DNA of 64,000 nucleotides from Ophiura sarsii (taxonomy: Eukaryota; Echinodermata; Ophiuroidea; Amphilepidida; Ophiuridae): positions 24,298,658 through 24,362,657 of the forward strand of contig CM069457.1 in NCBI GenBank assembly GCA_035610835.1, given 5' to 3'. Below the pieces are notes generated by a model, which was not told the DNA's origin, made no database searches, and was given only the letters and a program-made list of their open reading frames with translations. Numbering within the stretch: the first letter of the stretch is position 1; the number at the start of each line of letters is the position of its first letter. The translations under genes were made by a program, and so were the position numbers. This document shows, piece after piece, positions 25,471 through 37,424 of this stretch.

Positions 25471-26342
25471 CAGGGTGGTTCAATAAAACGTTGACAGTTG
25501 TTTGAAGTCATTCTTTTGAAATTCTGTAGATTTTTAAAAAAAAATCAATATTCCATCAACTACCGTATATGATCTTGACCATCTATGCTGAAAATATCGT
25601 TACAAATAACCTTACGGTTGGAAAATAACAGCTATTTGACAAAAGTCTATCCCATTTCACTCTGTCCACGGGTACTGATTTCGAGACGTTACAAGTCCAG
25701 TGTGGTTCAATAAAACGTTGACAGTTTTTCAAAGCCATGTTTTTCAAAATGATGGGATTTGGTTTTAATTTTTTTTACATATTCCTCAAAAATATCATAT
25801 TGGCCATCTATGCTGAGAATCTCAATGTTAATAATGCTATGGCGGCAAAATGATAGCTATTCGAAGAGAATCTCTCCAAAATCTCTTTGTCCACGGGTAA
25901 GTCTACGGGAAATGACCGGCAAGATAACATTGAGTGGCATCGTCACTTTTAAGGCATAGAGCATAGACAATAAAACATGGAAATCTATGGAAATGAATAA
26001 TTCTAATTAGGGTCACTCGTGGTATTATAATTACGTATTGATTTCACACTCGAATATATCTAGTTAAGATGTTAATAATTACACTGGTTTCACCTGGCTG
26101 GATCTTCAAATCTTAGATTACTTGCATGCAATTCATCATTCAGTATTCAATGTACATCGCGAAATATATATCAATACCCGTGGACAGAGTGAAATGGGAC
26201 AGACTTTGTTGAAAAAGCTGTGTTTTTTTCAACCGTAAGGTTATTAGTAACGATATTTTCAGCATAAAAGGTCAAGATCATATAAAAAAAAATGGCTTCA
26301 AAAAACTGTCATTATGAAATGAACTTTTATTGAACAACCCTG
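25471..26342. mobile_element. 872-bp mariner-like non-autonomous element (TA target)
   Basis: Left end CAGGGTGGTTCAATAAAACG and right end TTTTATTGAACAACCCTG are imperfect inverted repeats, bordered by TA on both sides (25469-25470, 26343-26344). A second copy of the left-end word, GTGTGGTTCAATAAAACG, lies internally at 25699, and inner blocks (CCACGGGTA with AGTGAAATGGGA) are mirrored. No transposase frame is present. TA duplication fits the Tc1/mariner group. Confidence 0.7.
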
Positions 26343-26956
26343 TAGGCCTACATTTTACAACACATATTGCAATACAACTTTTTCACAATGTTGTTACAAG
26401 TTTACAATAATTACACATTTAAAAAAGTGCATCAATTTCGGGATAGTATCATAATTTATATCTCATTTCAAAAAATTTGTTCATGTAAAATTTATTTTAG
26501 TAATTTCATTTTTATTTTAGAAGTCAAACAATTTCGCACGGACACAAAATTTCGCGGTCCAAAAACCACTGTAGTCAATGTTTTATGAGTAGTTTTACTA
26601 TCATTGATATTTGAAACTAAGAAAAACGCATTTTTTACCTTATTTTTTTTTATTAAAAACAAAAATATCAAAGGGGGCGATCGCAACCGTCGCCCCCCCC
26701 CCCCCCCATCTGACGGGCCTGTTTACCGTAAACAACATTTAAATAAACCACTGCATAAACCCACTGCATATAAATCAATAATGGAATTCGTACTATTGTC
26801 ACTGAACTGATTATATCTCACGAGTTACAATCATATCTCACTGATTTATATCTCACGAGCATGTATGTATACAAGTATTTCGCACTTGTACTTAAATACA
26901 TTACAAAATTATATTCTTTGTCGAAAAAATATCAAACAAGGTTTATACTCAAAATT

Positions 26957-27028
26957 CTACGACACCGGGATTCGAACCAGTAACCTGTCATTAATGGACC
27001 CTGTTCGATAGCCATTAGACAAAACACG
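26957..27028 (-). tRNA. tRNA-like sequence, probably pseudogene
   Basis: On the minus strand, TCTAATGGCTATCGAAC resembles an A box and ACTGGTTCGAATCCCGGTG is a well-formed T arm with B box. The anticodon arm cannot be folded convincingly and the acceptor stem is not paired. Treated as a tRNA-derived repeat head rather than a working tRNA. Confidence 0.3.
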
Positions 27029-28309
27029 AGGAGTTGGCAGAAAGCGATTGGAATTTTAATCGATATGATTTTTACGGAATAAAGCTAATCTGTTTTAACA
27101 ATAATATATGATTCAATAAAACGTGCGTAAGTCGAATATGTATAGCGTACAGCAAACTTTTTGTGAACTACGCCCGAGCTACGATGTTATTATTACGCAT
27201 TTTAACTAGCCTATCCAAATGTTGGTTACAGTTAATTATTACGCGGCCAGGTCAGACTCCTCTTCCCCCATCGAAATCAAGACTATGTTATGAGAAGAAT
27301 ATCCATTTTCTTCATGTCTTCGAAATTGTATGCTTTTGTGATATTTTGTTTAGATGTTATACGAGCAAAAACAACTACAAATGTGGTTAAACCACCAATG
27401 AATCTGTATACTGTTCTAAGAGAAAAGTATGAGTGAATGTGAACTCATACTGAAGCAATAACTCATTGTGAAATATTACTACATTTATGTTGTTATTTTC
27501 ATATAGAACAGTAAATACTTATGAGTGAAAAGATGTTGGCAACAATGGGGTCACCCAACTTCAGTTACGATTTAAACATTTTAAAACAACTCACTTTTCT
27601 TGAAGGCAAAAGTTGACTTGATAAAGATCGGGACAAATAGTAACGGAAATATTATACTATTTAAAAATCTTTGTTAAACAGTAATAATATTAGAATGTGT
27701 TTATTCCGTTGTCTCAGTCTTATTTGGAATGATACATGCAGCTGGTGGTACTGCTTTGTGCCCGTGTATAACATTTGCAACATGGAACATTGTTAGTATC
27801 ATGACGTGTTTCAACAAAACGTCATCAGTTAATACTTGTCAAAATAGTTGGCAAATATCTCGTAACGCCTACACTTGTGCTAACACTCTCGATTGACTTC
27901 AAGAAAATGCAACCATTATTTCACTGCTTCCAAGTACAATGTATTTGCAAGTTGAATAATATGTTACTGCGTGCCAACTATAGTATACTCAGTACTCAGT
28001 GACCGTAAATAAATTGTCTTCTTTCTGAACACCGACTGCATATGTTGACCTGCTGGAATTCTGATATAAAACAAGTTATTGACCCCAAAATTAAATACAT
28101 TGTAAATCAACCAACAATTTGGCAAATGTCAAAATGTCCGATTGTTTACCTGCATATCTTACGATATGGAATTGGTGGGGTAAATAATTATTGACGTTTG
28201 TTAATGCACGTTGATCAACAAAAATGTGATCGATAAATTAAAGGTAGGTGTTCCGATTGCTGGCCTGATTTTAAAACTTGATGTTTTATATACTACATGA
28301 AGGGTCGAC

Positions 28310-28505
28310 ATCCTTAAAATAGCTGTATTCCAAAGTTTGAGTTACATCTCCAATGTTTCTTATTTAGAAGCACAAGACCTATAGGTGACATGAAATTTGC
28401 CCATTGAGTAGCAAACAAACTGGCCGGGTGGTTAACCACCTTTTGGCAGTAATTCCCTGCATTTGGCCTATAACGTCTTAGCGGAACATACCTTGCGTCA
28501 AACAT
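28310..28505 (-). repeat. Dispersed repeat family (ACGTTATAGGCCAAA...), copy 1
   Basis: Contains CCAAAGTTTGAGTTACATCT, CAATGTTTCTTATTTAGAAG, GTGGTTAACCACCTTTTGGC and GGCCTATAACG. Related sequences occur in reverse at 37000-37160, in the same sense at 47275-47410, and partly near 52430. Frames of about 63-123 residues across these copies are repeat translation. Confidence 0.6.
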
Positions 28506-29057
28506 TTTACAGAATTAATGAGACAAATATGGGATTTCTTCTAATGTCAAAATATGTTGATTTGTAAAAGAAAAGATAAAGTGATCGGAACATCTGCCCT
28601 TATTGTTGATAATCAGGTTTAGGACGATCATGATGATGATAATAGTAAACATCATAAAGTTTGAATATATACAATATTCTGAATTGGTGCCTTTTATTCA
28701 CAGCGTAGCACTAATCATGGCTGAAGACCTGTTACGGTTTCATATCCACTTAGATATAGCTAACGCATATTCATCTCATTTATAAAGGTTATCCACGTAG
28801 CCATGGGGTACAAAGTGGAATCGTAGCCGGCCTAGTCTACATTCAATTGAATCGGTGCATGTCGTCCAATTAATGTCATGAACCGTGTTACCAAATTGGC
28901 CTACATTTATCATGAAGTAGGTGTGTCTTCTTTGTGAAAATATAAAACACAGTTGGTATTCCCGACAAGATCACAGCTAATCAAAAACACGGATAAACCT
29001 CTATTGTCATGATTGTTCAATGTATCTGCTAGCTAATCTTTTTCTTTCTCGTTACAG

Positions 29058-29210
29058 CACATTCACCAACAAATCAAGGTGCCCCAGCTTTAAGATCATG
29101 TTGGGAACTGAAACTTGGTGGTTATACACGTGACGGTGAATACCTTATTGACCCGGATGGCCCAGAGAAAGGCGAGCTAGCTTTCACAGTGTATTGTGAT
29201 ATGCTTACAG
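29058..29210 (+). CDS. Exon 2: module 1, N-terminal subdomain
   Basis: Residues 31-81. After the signal peptide tail the exon reads SCWELKLGGYTRDGEYLIDP, then a DGPE...FTVYCDMLT block. The AGY/GGY-DG-Y-IDPDG-F-VYCD pattern is the first subdomain of fibrinogen-like and CNTNAP-type modules, with its two cysteines (about C45 and the C of YCD). The acceptor is TTTCTCGTTACAG, a good pyrimidine tract; the donor is ACAG|GTAGGT. Phase 1 on both sides, so the exon can be skipped or shuffled without a frameshift. Confidence 0.9.
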
Positions 29211-29224
29211 GTAGGTTATTAGGC

Positions 29225-29515
29225 CTCGCTGCAAAATTAGTACGTATGACTCATACGTATAAGTGACTTATACGATAGGCGCCAAAGAAATTGCTTGCAT
29301 CACCGAACGTAGACGCACTCACAAAAATTGAACTAGTGAGAGCAACGCAACACAAATATTTTTATAATAATATAGACATATTGTCCTTGCTCTCAAGTCA
29401 TGCAAGTCAATTATATTATATAATATTACTCTGGCGCCTATGGAAAATTATATTCTATACATGTAGATACGAGTCGTACGCACTAGTTTTACAGTTAATA
29501 GGTCAAGTACAGGTT
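29225..29515. repeat. Intronic foldback family (CAAAACTAGTACGTATGAC), copy 1
   Basis: Left end CTCGCTGCAAAATTAGTACG with ATACGTATAAG and CGATAGGCGCCAAA; right end TGGCGCCTATGG, then TACGAGTCGTACGCACTAGT and TTTACAG. The ends are diverged inverted repeats. Other copies lie at 38615-38700 (right-hand end) and 41268-41555. Confidence 0.7.
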
Positions 29516-30906
29516 TCTTTTGTTATTATGATCAGATGATTATGGGACCATGCCAAGTTGTGGTTTACGTACCCGACTGTGAGTAACTTGTCATGAGCAC
29601 GCTAATGAATGGACTTTAAAAGAGCGTGCATAAAATGATCCTATAAATGTGTCATTGATTTTCAAATTACATGTACACTTTAGTGGTCGCCTTCCTCCTG
29701 GCTAACTGCTCCTGAAAACTTACAGTGGAATTGCTTGGTCATTTCATGATCACATCAAAGTATTGGTAAGTATTCATATTCCTTGCTGTGGCGGCTCCGT
29801 GAGTGCAAAACTAAGGCTGCTTCAAAATGATACGGTATCTTTCGAGGAAGTATTATGATACCTTGATTGATGAAAGTATTCCTCCGTCAGCTTACTGCTC
29901 AGAGATCACCAATCACCATGCTCCACAGAATATGTGCAGTCTTAGCTTGAGACGAATGTACACTTTTTTGACACCAGGATTTCCAAATGAAACGGAAATC
30001 TTTAGATTAGTTGACTATTCCTTTTCATAATCTACCCGACCAGAAAGTTGACATTTTAATATCTTGTACTTTTAACATTTATTTTTGCTATAATTTTCTT
30101 CAAATACTGTTAATATAATGACGTTAGGAAACGACCGAACAAGTCGACGAATACTGATCACTAGTGATAGCATGTTGTTCATAGATGTTATGTGATGGTG
30201 TGTGTAAAAGTGCTCGAGTTCACAACATGACTTACTGTACTGTAACTATTGCCAGATGATTGGTTTGACCACCTGCCGATCAGTCAGCAATACGGATTAA
30301 ATTTTCTAGAGTAAATGTAATGGACACGTGACTCATAGGAGGCAGCCAATGCGAGTACAGCAGAGAAAGATCCCCGGATGTGGAAGCTTCACTGTACAAC
30401 AGCATAGGGATATTATTAAATAACTTAGTGAGATGTAGGCTATTTCATTCGATATCGATTATACCCCCTATAATAGTAATAGAAGACATTCGCTTAATAT
30501 TTCCCACAAGGATGGGTTTACCTGATCATCCAATGGGTGAGTCTATCATTGAAATCTACACTTCCTGTGTGGAAGATTAAGGTCATGTATTGCAACTGGA
30601 ATATCTTATCTCGCGCGCTCTCTTGGTACAACTAAGTTGAGATTTTGTAACAAAAACTTTCAGAATGCCAATTTTTACCGCGTCAAATGCCAATTGTCAC
30701 CGCATATCGAATGAATAGGTTTAAACTTAAGATTAATTATGTGGCATATAATAATAATGACAAACAATAATCTAATAACCATTGTCCATACCCCACATGA
30801 CTTGACTTATTTGAATAAGGTCGGGTGATTTTTCCGAACCACGATGTTTCTCCACATCTTCCTCTCCAACATGGCTATCGTGACCTGCAATCCTGTGTCA
30901 CGCTTA

Positions 30907-33252
30907 CACTGTAAAATTCAAGCGTTTAGATTCTAAACACCTTTTTGTAACACTTATGAAACGTGTCACAGTATTTATTTTCTAAACATGTCACAGTGTT
31001 TAGTTTCTATAACAGTCAACACCATGTTTAGAAACTAAACACTATAGTGTTCAGGTCAACTAAACACTATAGTGTTTAGTTTCTAAACACAGTGTTGACT
31101 GCTATAGAAACTAAACACTGTGACATGTTTAATTACCTGTAACACTTATTAAACACTAAATGGTGTTCAATCTTGATAACTGAACACATGACATGTTTAG
31201 GACAATGTGTTTAGCCAAAAAGTGTTTAAGATTTTCAATCACATACCTAATCTTGAACATGTGACATGTTAAATGTGATTTGAACCAAAAGTGTATAGAT
31301 TTTCATTCATACACCATTTTTCGTGAAATATGATCATGTCATATGGGCGGTTTTAAAAAAAATGGCACCGAAATGGGAGATTGTGTTCCCAAAATTGTTT
31401 GAAAATTCCAAAATGGATATATTAATTAATGATTTCTATATCTTATTGTAATCCCAATATGTTAAAGTATGTAAAACAAATCAAGAAACACAAAAAATAG
31501 TCCTCATATATAACACTATTTATTGCAGAACATTTCTTCATAATAATTATATCATTGTATTTGTTCTTATTTTTTTAAATAGGCCTAATCAAATCACATT
31601 TAACATGTCACATGTTCAAGATTAGGTATGTGATTGAAAATCTTAAACACTTTTTGGCTAAACACATTGTCCTAAACATGTCATGTGTTCAGTTATCAAG
31701 ATTGAACACCATTTAGTGTTTAAATTATTTAAATTTCTTACTTTGATTGAATGATGATCGGGATTATGATTCCATAAAATGATGAAAATATAAAGTTGAG
31801 CCCTGATTCTCCACTTGATGTAAGTGCGTGATCAACATGAATTAATAACGAAGCCGTATCAATCATTGTGAAAATAACACGGACTTGGATATTACTTCAG
31901 GCATGAACACACGATAGAATATGCAGAGCTGTCGAATTCTGAGTCGATGCGCTGCCTGTGGAACTGCTTCATACTTTTTTCGCAATAACATCCCATCATG
32001 ATCTTCTACATCAAAAAATATCGTTTCAGGAGGTCGTCTATTTCATTTTTTGTCATTTTATCCGTCGTAACTATCATCAAAAAGTTCACAAATCCATATA
32101 AACTGCAGCGATAGTAATTGCCTAGATGTTCAAAATAGCCATCGACGACTGATGACGATGTTTCTAGAAGTTGTTCAATATATTTATAGTTTTTACATCT
32201 TTTCATTTGAAACCGTGGTCTTAAAACTCCCAAAATAATATGAATGGGAATATAACGTAACCATGTAGTTTTATTTCAATGTTAAATCAGGGAATAATCA
32301 TAGTTAATATTATAAATTGGCAACAAAATAATGCGAGTGGAAATTAGAAATCACGTGTCATGTGACCTGTCGCGGGAAAATGGAACGCCTAAAATGTTTA
32401 ACAATTTAGTAAACATTGTGTTTACAATCTACTCACTTTTCTGTTTTCACCATGGAATTTACACTCAACAACTTTTGCCCCAACCAATGTTGAAATGATC
32501 TACGCCACTGATGTTACTTGTTTCTTTAAAACTATCAGCTATGGTAGGCCTATAGGCCTTATGATTATGAACAAGTCGAAACAAGCATATTTTAATATGA
32601 GAGTGAGACGATCATGGGTTTGGGATAGAGTAATTGGTACGGGCTGCATTGTGCTGTGGGCGCTAGGCCCCAGGCTCCTGCTTTATAGGCCCATACGCAC
32701 ATGTAAAATTGTAAATAGGCCTGTTTGTTTTAAGAACTGGTAGGCCTATAGGCTAAGACCTATTAAACTCATTATCCGTTAGAGTTACACGTAGCGTTTC
32801 CCAGCTAAACACCGTGTTTAGCCTTCCGATCCAGCTAAACACGTTGTTGGCCCAGCTAAAAACTGTATTCAGTTTCTAAACACGTCACATTCTCGGTCAC
32901 ATGTGACATGTTTACTTTCTAAACGCGTCACACGTCACCTATTTTAACGTAGCGTTTCCCAGCTAAACACCGTGTTTAGCCTTCCGATCCAGCTAAACAC
33001 GTTGTTTCCCAGCTAAAAACTGCATTCAGTTTCTAAACACGTCACATTCTCGGTCACATGTGACATGTTTACTTTCTAAACGCCTCACACGTCACCTATT
33101 TTAAACACTATGTTTATCATTTCAATCTTTATTTATGTGTTTACCAGCTAAACACTTAGGTTCCCAGCTAAACACTGTGTTCAGTTTCTAAACATGTCAC
33201 ATCTCACATATTTAGTTTCAAAACGCGTCACACGTCACCGATTTTTACAGTG
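30907..33252. mobile_element. 2346-bp TA-flanked element with TAAACAC repeats (Tc1/mariner-like, non-autonomous)
   Basis: Ends are CACTGTAAAA and TTTTACAGTG, bordered by TA (30905-30906 and 33253-33254) inside a retrotransposon coding frame. The interior is unusual. The word TAAACAC or GTGTTTA recurs dozens of times. A hairpin lies at about 30975-31135. Arms of about 125 bp at 31155-31285 and 31590-31715 are inverted. A 145-bp unit is tandemly duplicated at 32785-32940 and 32941-33085. The middle, about 31730-32760, is non-repetitive. No transposase was recognised. Confidence 0.85.
31870..32503 (-). other. Coding-like cargo inside the TA element, unrecognised
   Basis: On the minus strand three stretches look coding. 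32438-32503 reads LVGAKVVECKFHGENRK, ending at a donor-like GTGAGTA. 32006-32233 reads RFQMKRCKNYKYIEQLLE, then GYFEHLGNYYRCSLYGF and KMTKNEIDDLLKRYF. An overlapping frame, about 31872-32045, reads FFDVEDHDGMLLRKKYEAVP and RLRIRQLCIF. The last two are in different frames and overlap around 32010-32045, so a frameshift is implied if they belong together. I do not recognise a family. It could be captured host exons or a decayed element protein. Confidence 0.25.
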
Positions 33253-33652
33253 TAAGGAGGTCAATATAAGTTATGGCTGGTCGACCACGCTTCCTTGCTC
33301 CATGTGTTGAAATCCGGTGAATGAGTTTGGAAACAAGCTCACTTGACCCTCTGAAGCATATCCAGCAAACCTTAATATGCTCTCTCTCTCTGATCTTATC
33401 CGAGACTTTATATAGATCCCGTACGTCTTCATTTGCCTCCAGTTGGTGTTGAACATTCTTAGCATTCTAGTGTAGCATCCGTCCAGCTGTTTACTAAGCT
33501 TTTGGGTGACTGTCCATGCCTCACATCCATAGAAAAGTACTGATTGTACTGTATAGCTATTCCATATCCTCATCCATAAAACATGCAAAGCTCGAATTTT
33601 TTCCCGGCGAATTAACATAATTAATTCAAATAATATTATGTTATAATTCCAG

Positions 33653-33946
33653 GAACATCACTAGTCTATCACGACAGACAAAACAGAGGTATCGTTCCCA
33701 AGGGATTTGAAGAAAAGGGAAATTACAGAGCTCCTGTGAACTACTTTGGTGCCAGTATAAAACACTTATCAGAACTGGCAGATGTTTCGGGAAACTGTAG
33801 TCAGTTTGTAAGTTTGGAATGTCAAAATGTTCTGATGCGATACAAAGGTGAGCCGTGGAGCTATTGGGTGTCACGTGATGGTGCCGAAATGGGAAATTGG
33901 GGGACGCCTACAGGGACTCGCGGATGCCCATGTGGTCTGGATGAAA
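33653..33946 (+). CDS. Exon 3: module 1, core
   Basis: Residues 82-179. Starts GTSLVYHDRQNRG, continues GNYRAPVNYFGASIKHLSEL, GNCSQFVSLECQN, then YWVSRDGAEMGNWG and GCPCG. The HD...Y...L..L...S..C.QF...C and WVSRDG..M..W patterns are the CNTNAP-type core. In module 2 the same region is split between exons 8 and 9, so an intron was gained or lost in one module. Acceptor TTATAATTCCAG, donor GAAA|GTAAGT. Phase 1 on both sides. Confidence 0.92.
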
Positions 33947-35637
33947 GTAAGTATCATTAAAATAACAATTCAGAGATATAGACCTTTCGGAATATATCGC
34001 TACTCTGGAGTTTCATGGACAATCCCATACGGTCATTTTGTCCAATCATCATTGACATACGTAGTTAAGCTAATGAATCAAAAGATAAATCAAAAACAAA
34101 TATATTAAACACGATAATTGGTCAAACTTTCTAAGAAATTTAGTTGGTGTCATTGGGATTTAGTCCCAAATTCTCAAATCGCGCCAATTGCACCGTTACT
34201 TATATAGATGTTATTCATGTAGCCAAGCGGAACGGACTTTAAAAGGGATTTGCACCCAGCCTGCTCTACATTCAGTGGAGTGTGGGCATTACTGATCCAA
34301 TGTATCGAATGAACTGTGCTATCAAATACACATAATAAAACAGATATATCTTCTTTTAGAAATCTTTAACATCGTACAGGGTGTTTCAAAATAACCCGTG
34401 CACGTGTTTACCCAACTTATTGACCATGAACTTCTAAAATTTGGTGTTCTAATTGTATACATATTGATAGACCAAACACTTAGCTTTCATATGCTGTTTA
34501 TTTCATCTAATTTGGTTTTGAAAATCCTAAGATATGATCAATTAACTAAAGCTACCTAAAATCGAAGTTGTGCCACTTTTAAGGAAAGAATGCTTAAGAT
34601 AAGCATTAAAACCCTCGTCCTCTTAAGGCAGGGTGATCGCCGATTGCGCTAGAACGCAAAAAACAGTGACCTAGGGCGTCTAGGTGATCGCTTTTACATT
34701 CCATGCGCTCACTTTGACGAAAACAAATTGAGGCTGCCACCTTACCCGTGGGTAGGGTAAGCCGTCAAAGTCCGATAGTAGGGGGTGGGTTGCCACCTTA
34801 CAATTTTTTTTTAAATCGCCATTTTGAAAAATATTTTTATTGAATGTTCCTGAAATATTTTAGCATGGGCCTATGTTAGAAACACCATTTCCATCACTTA
34901 TAAGCAAAAAACCAGGTGAAATTCCGATATTTAGAACTTTTTTGGCGAAGATTTCTATGATATTTCACTGTCCATCGAATACGGCGGGATTTTGAGGTCG
35001 GGCATGGGATGTTTGTACTTGTTTTAGTATGTATGGATAGAGGGAACCTCTAGCTATAATATGGTACCCAAATAAGCATACACTGCATTTCGGATTGGAT
35101 TTTGTTAGAGGGTGGTAACCCCGGTGGTAACAACCCCCATCTCCGGAGTAACCCTTTCTATTCATTGCAAACTGTAAAGTGGCACAACGTCAACTTTAGG
35201 TATAGCTTTAGTTAATTGGTCATATCTCAAGATTGACAAAACCAAATCAGATGAAATAAACGGAATATGAAAGCTAACCGTTATGGCTATCAATATGTAT
35301 ACAATTGTTACACCAAATTCTATAAGTTCACGGTCAATAAGCTAGGTAAACACGTGCACGGGTTTTTTTGAGACACCCTGTATAGGATCCCCGATTAGAT
35401 GGCTGCCTATCCCAAACACGGACAACTATTATTATGTAAAATGTGAATAATCACAAGACACATCCACTAAGGAGGTATCATTAATTATGTTAATACCGGT
35501 CACCATCAAGTTTTTTCTAATACTTAAATATTGACATTTTATACTTCCTTTCACTCTTGGAATAAAGAGTTTTCAGTGACAGGCAAATTATCTAATTTTT
35601 TTATTTACCTTGTCTCTCATCTTTCTGTTTTCGTCAG
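33947..35637. other. Intron 3 and its contents
   Basis: 1.7 kb, two thirds of it a mariner-like element (34377-35380). The part around 34180-34330 (GTAGCCAAGCGGAACGG, CTACATTCAGTGGAGTG) resembles 28790-28870 and 36500-36560, another low-copy repeat. No extra exon seen. Confidence 0.5.
34377..35380. mobile_element. 1004-bp mariner-like non-autonomous element (TA target)
   Basis: Left end CAGGGTGTTTCAAAATAACC then CGTGCACGTGTTTACC; right end GGTAAACACGTGCACGGG then TTTTTTTGAGACACCCTG. TA sits on both sides (34375-34376, 35381-35382). Inner blocks are also inverted: TATTGACCATGAACTTCTAA against TATAAGTTCACGGTCAATA, and a TATGATCAATTAACTAAAGC-like block against its complement. No transposase frame. 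Confidence 0.85.
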
Positions 35638-35832
35638 CTTGTGCTAAGAAACCAGAGACAGCAGGCATTAACAGGTGTAATTGTGATGCAAATGATGGGA
35701 CATGGAGGAGAGATATCGGTTTTATAACAGATAAAAGAACACTACCAGTCAAAGAGTTGAGGTTCGGTGACAGTCAGGGAAGCCAAGAGTTGGCTTTATT
35801 TAGACTTGGAGAGTTTAAGTGCACGGGAAAAG
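35638..35832 (+). CDS. Exon 4: module 1, C-terminal subdomain
   Basis: Residues 180-244. Reads TCAKKPETAGINRCNCDAND, then GTWRRDIGFITDKRTLPVKE, LRFGDSQGSQE and LGEFKCTGK. The RCNCD.ND..WR.D.GF.TDK..LPV.ELRFGD pattern with a closing LG...C is diagnostic of the CNTNAP-type module. Acceptor TTTCTGTTTTCGTCAG, donor AAAG|GTACTA. Phase 1 on both sides. Four cysteines complete the ten of module 1. Confidence 0.95.
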
Positions 35833-36359
35833 GTACTAAATTATATGATTCATTGTGAGATATGTTTATTTTATATAAAACCCGTGACCTACAATGAAAT
35901 TGGGTAATATGTATACCTTACCTTGTAAAATGTACATGAGTTATGAAAGTTATCCTACATTGGTCAAAAATCGGATGATCGAACGACTAACCTCTTTGTT
36001 TAATATATAGAGAATGACATGTTATTGTGGCCTCATTTTCTACCTGATAATTATATAAGTTTTCTTACTTTGTATTGTCTTTGTATCTATCTGTAGGATA
36101 TTGACTTCCTCAGAAATGTAGTTCTAAGAAAATGAGTCATTGCCTTAATTAGGTGGCACAGTTTATACCCAAGTCAAATGGATAGCTGGAAAGCATGTCA
36201 AAGATTACACGGCTACATCAACAAATGAGTTGCTACTTTTAAATTTAACTGAAAAGGGCATCGAAATCATAACATTTTCCTGAAGTTGAAACATAAGAGG
36301 TTATATAGCCGGGCCAAACTCGCTAGTTATAAAGGTCGCTAGACATAAGGCTCATTATT

Positions 36360-36435
36360 CTTAATCTGCCCTAACCCGTACCATAACTTTAAACCCTAAC
36401 CCTACCCCTTACGTCTAACCCCTAACCATAACTCT
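36360..36435. repeat. Telomere-like CCCTAAC tract in intron 4
   Basis: CTGCCCTAACCCGTACC, TTAAACCCTAACCCTACCCC and TCTAACCCCTAACC form an impure run related to the CCCTAA telomere repeat. A similar tract is at 40675-40755 in intron 7, bordered by comparable text. Both probably belong to a dispersed repeat family. Confidence 0.5.
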
Positions 36436-36721
36436 ACCTTATGACTAGAGGTGCTTATGACTAGCAGGTAGACCCCACTTTGCCATGCGCAATGAACCAC
36501 AAAGGGGAATCGCACATCCGCCTTATTCTATATTCAATTGAGTGCATGACGTCCAATTTATTGTATGAACCGTGTTACCAAATTAACCTTCATAATATCA
36601 TGAAACATGTGTGCCATCTTTCTGAAAATCTTGAAAACAGTCATTATTCTCGAGAAGATGGCAGCTAATTAAAAATACGGATTACCTGTATATACATGTA
36701 TGTTGTTCGCATTGTTTGCAG

Positions 36722-36871
36722 GTGCACCACTATATCGATCGTGTGAAGCACTTGGCAGAGCCGGGTTTGCTCCAGGCACGTACCTTCTAAACAATAGCTT
36801 AGTTTCTGGGGAAGAAGAAATCGGAGAGAGAACATTTAGACCGCAAATAGTTGAATGTAAAAAAGAATATG
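36722..36871 (+). CDS. Exon 5: orphan N-terminal half-module a
   Basis: Residues 245-294. Reads GAPLYRSCEALGRAGFAPGT, YLLNNSLVSGEEE and IVECKKEY. The spacing SC..L..AGF..GTYL...(about 25 residues)...VEC mirrors the first subdomain of the modules but lacks IDPDG and the YCD motif. It is not followed by a core subdomain. Acceptor GTTTGCAG, donor TATG|GTAAGT, phase 1 on both sides. Diverged, but the two cysteines are kept. Confidence 0.8.
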
Positions 36872-36945
36872 GTAAGTACACATACTAGGCTAAGGCAAAA
36901 AGAAACAAACTGGTACATTAGTAAAGAAGTTACTATTAAAGGTGT

Positions 36946-37320
36946 ATGTTCTATCACCTTTTTTCTGATTTTTGTTTTTCACATCAAAATATTTTGATAT
37001 CAGAAGAATCTTCATATTTGTCTCATTATTTCTGTAAAATCTTAGGGGCCAGAAATGTTCCATTTAGAAATTATAGGCCAAAATGTGGTGAATTACTGCC
37101 AAAGGTGGTTAGCCACCGGTCAGTTTATGCAACTCACACTTTGGAATACGGCAATTTTAAGGATGACCTTTCATGTAAAATAGAAAACATCAAGTTAAAA
37201 GTCAGGCCAGCAATCAGAAAACCTTTAACCTTGCCATATTATCCCAAGAAAAGACACTTTTTTGTTTTTCATGAAAGGAATGATATGTTTCGGATGAGTC
37301 TTTTCAGAATACAATGAAAA
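36946..37320 (-). repeat. Dispersed repeat family, copy 2, in intron 5
   Basis: Contains the reverse-oriented words of the 28310 copy (TTATAGGCCAAAATGTGGTG, TACTGCCAAAGGTGGTTAGC). The 123-residue frame across it has no domain features and is discounted. Confidence 0.6.
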
Positions 37321-37424
37321 GTATATCGTGTATTTAATCATTAAGATTTTCTAGTGCAGGATGATAATCTCTATTGAAATGTCGCTAAGAACTGATACTG
37401 TGTGTGTTTCATAGCACCTGTATG

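Larger units (their letters stand above)
24781..29057. other. Intron 1 and its contents
   Basis: 4.3 kb containing a mariner-like element (25471-26342), a G/C-tract at 26693-26707, a tRNA-like sequence (26957-27028), and a dispersed repeat at 28310-28505. A tiny frame starting MADDIPDTLEVDR at 24829 lies just after exon 1 but ends after 20 codons. No further exon of the gene was found here. Confidence 0.5.
30807..33620 (-). pseudogene. RTE-type retrotransposon C-terminal fragment, split by a transposon
   Basis: Minus strand, in two pieces: 33255-33618 and 30807-30904. The first reads SVLFYGCEAWTVTQKLSKQL, then DGCYTRMLRM, a signature C-terminal region of RTE-like endonuclease/reverse transcriptases. 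A frameshift follows, then HGARKRGRPAITYIDLL. The second piece continues KRDTGL and WRNIV to a stop at 30807. Between the pieces lies the TA-flanked element 30907-33252, and removing it with one TA restores the local frame at Asp-Leu-Leu-Lys-Arg-Asp. The catalytic domains are absent. Dead fragment. Confidence 0.85.
29211..33652. other. Intron 2 and its contents
   Basis: 4.4 kb. It holds a foldback-family copy (29225-29515), a CACTTCCTGTGT repeat copy (30500-30590), and a frameshifted retrotransposon fragment split by a 2346-bp TA-flanked element. The retrotransposon remnant stops only about 34 bases before the exon 3 acceptor. Confidence 0.6.

Noticed and set aside
36360..36435. Telomere-like CCCTAAC tract (also 21335 and 40675)
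   Set aside because: Too short and impure for a telomere or a clear interstitial telomere. Similar flanks suggest a dispersed repeat.
36946..37317. 123-residue frame in intron 5
   Set aside because: Mostly a copy of a dispersed repeat also found at 28310 and 47275. No cysteine pattern or splice borders fitting the gene.
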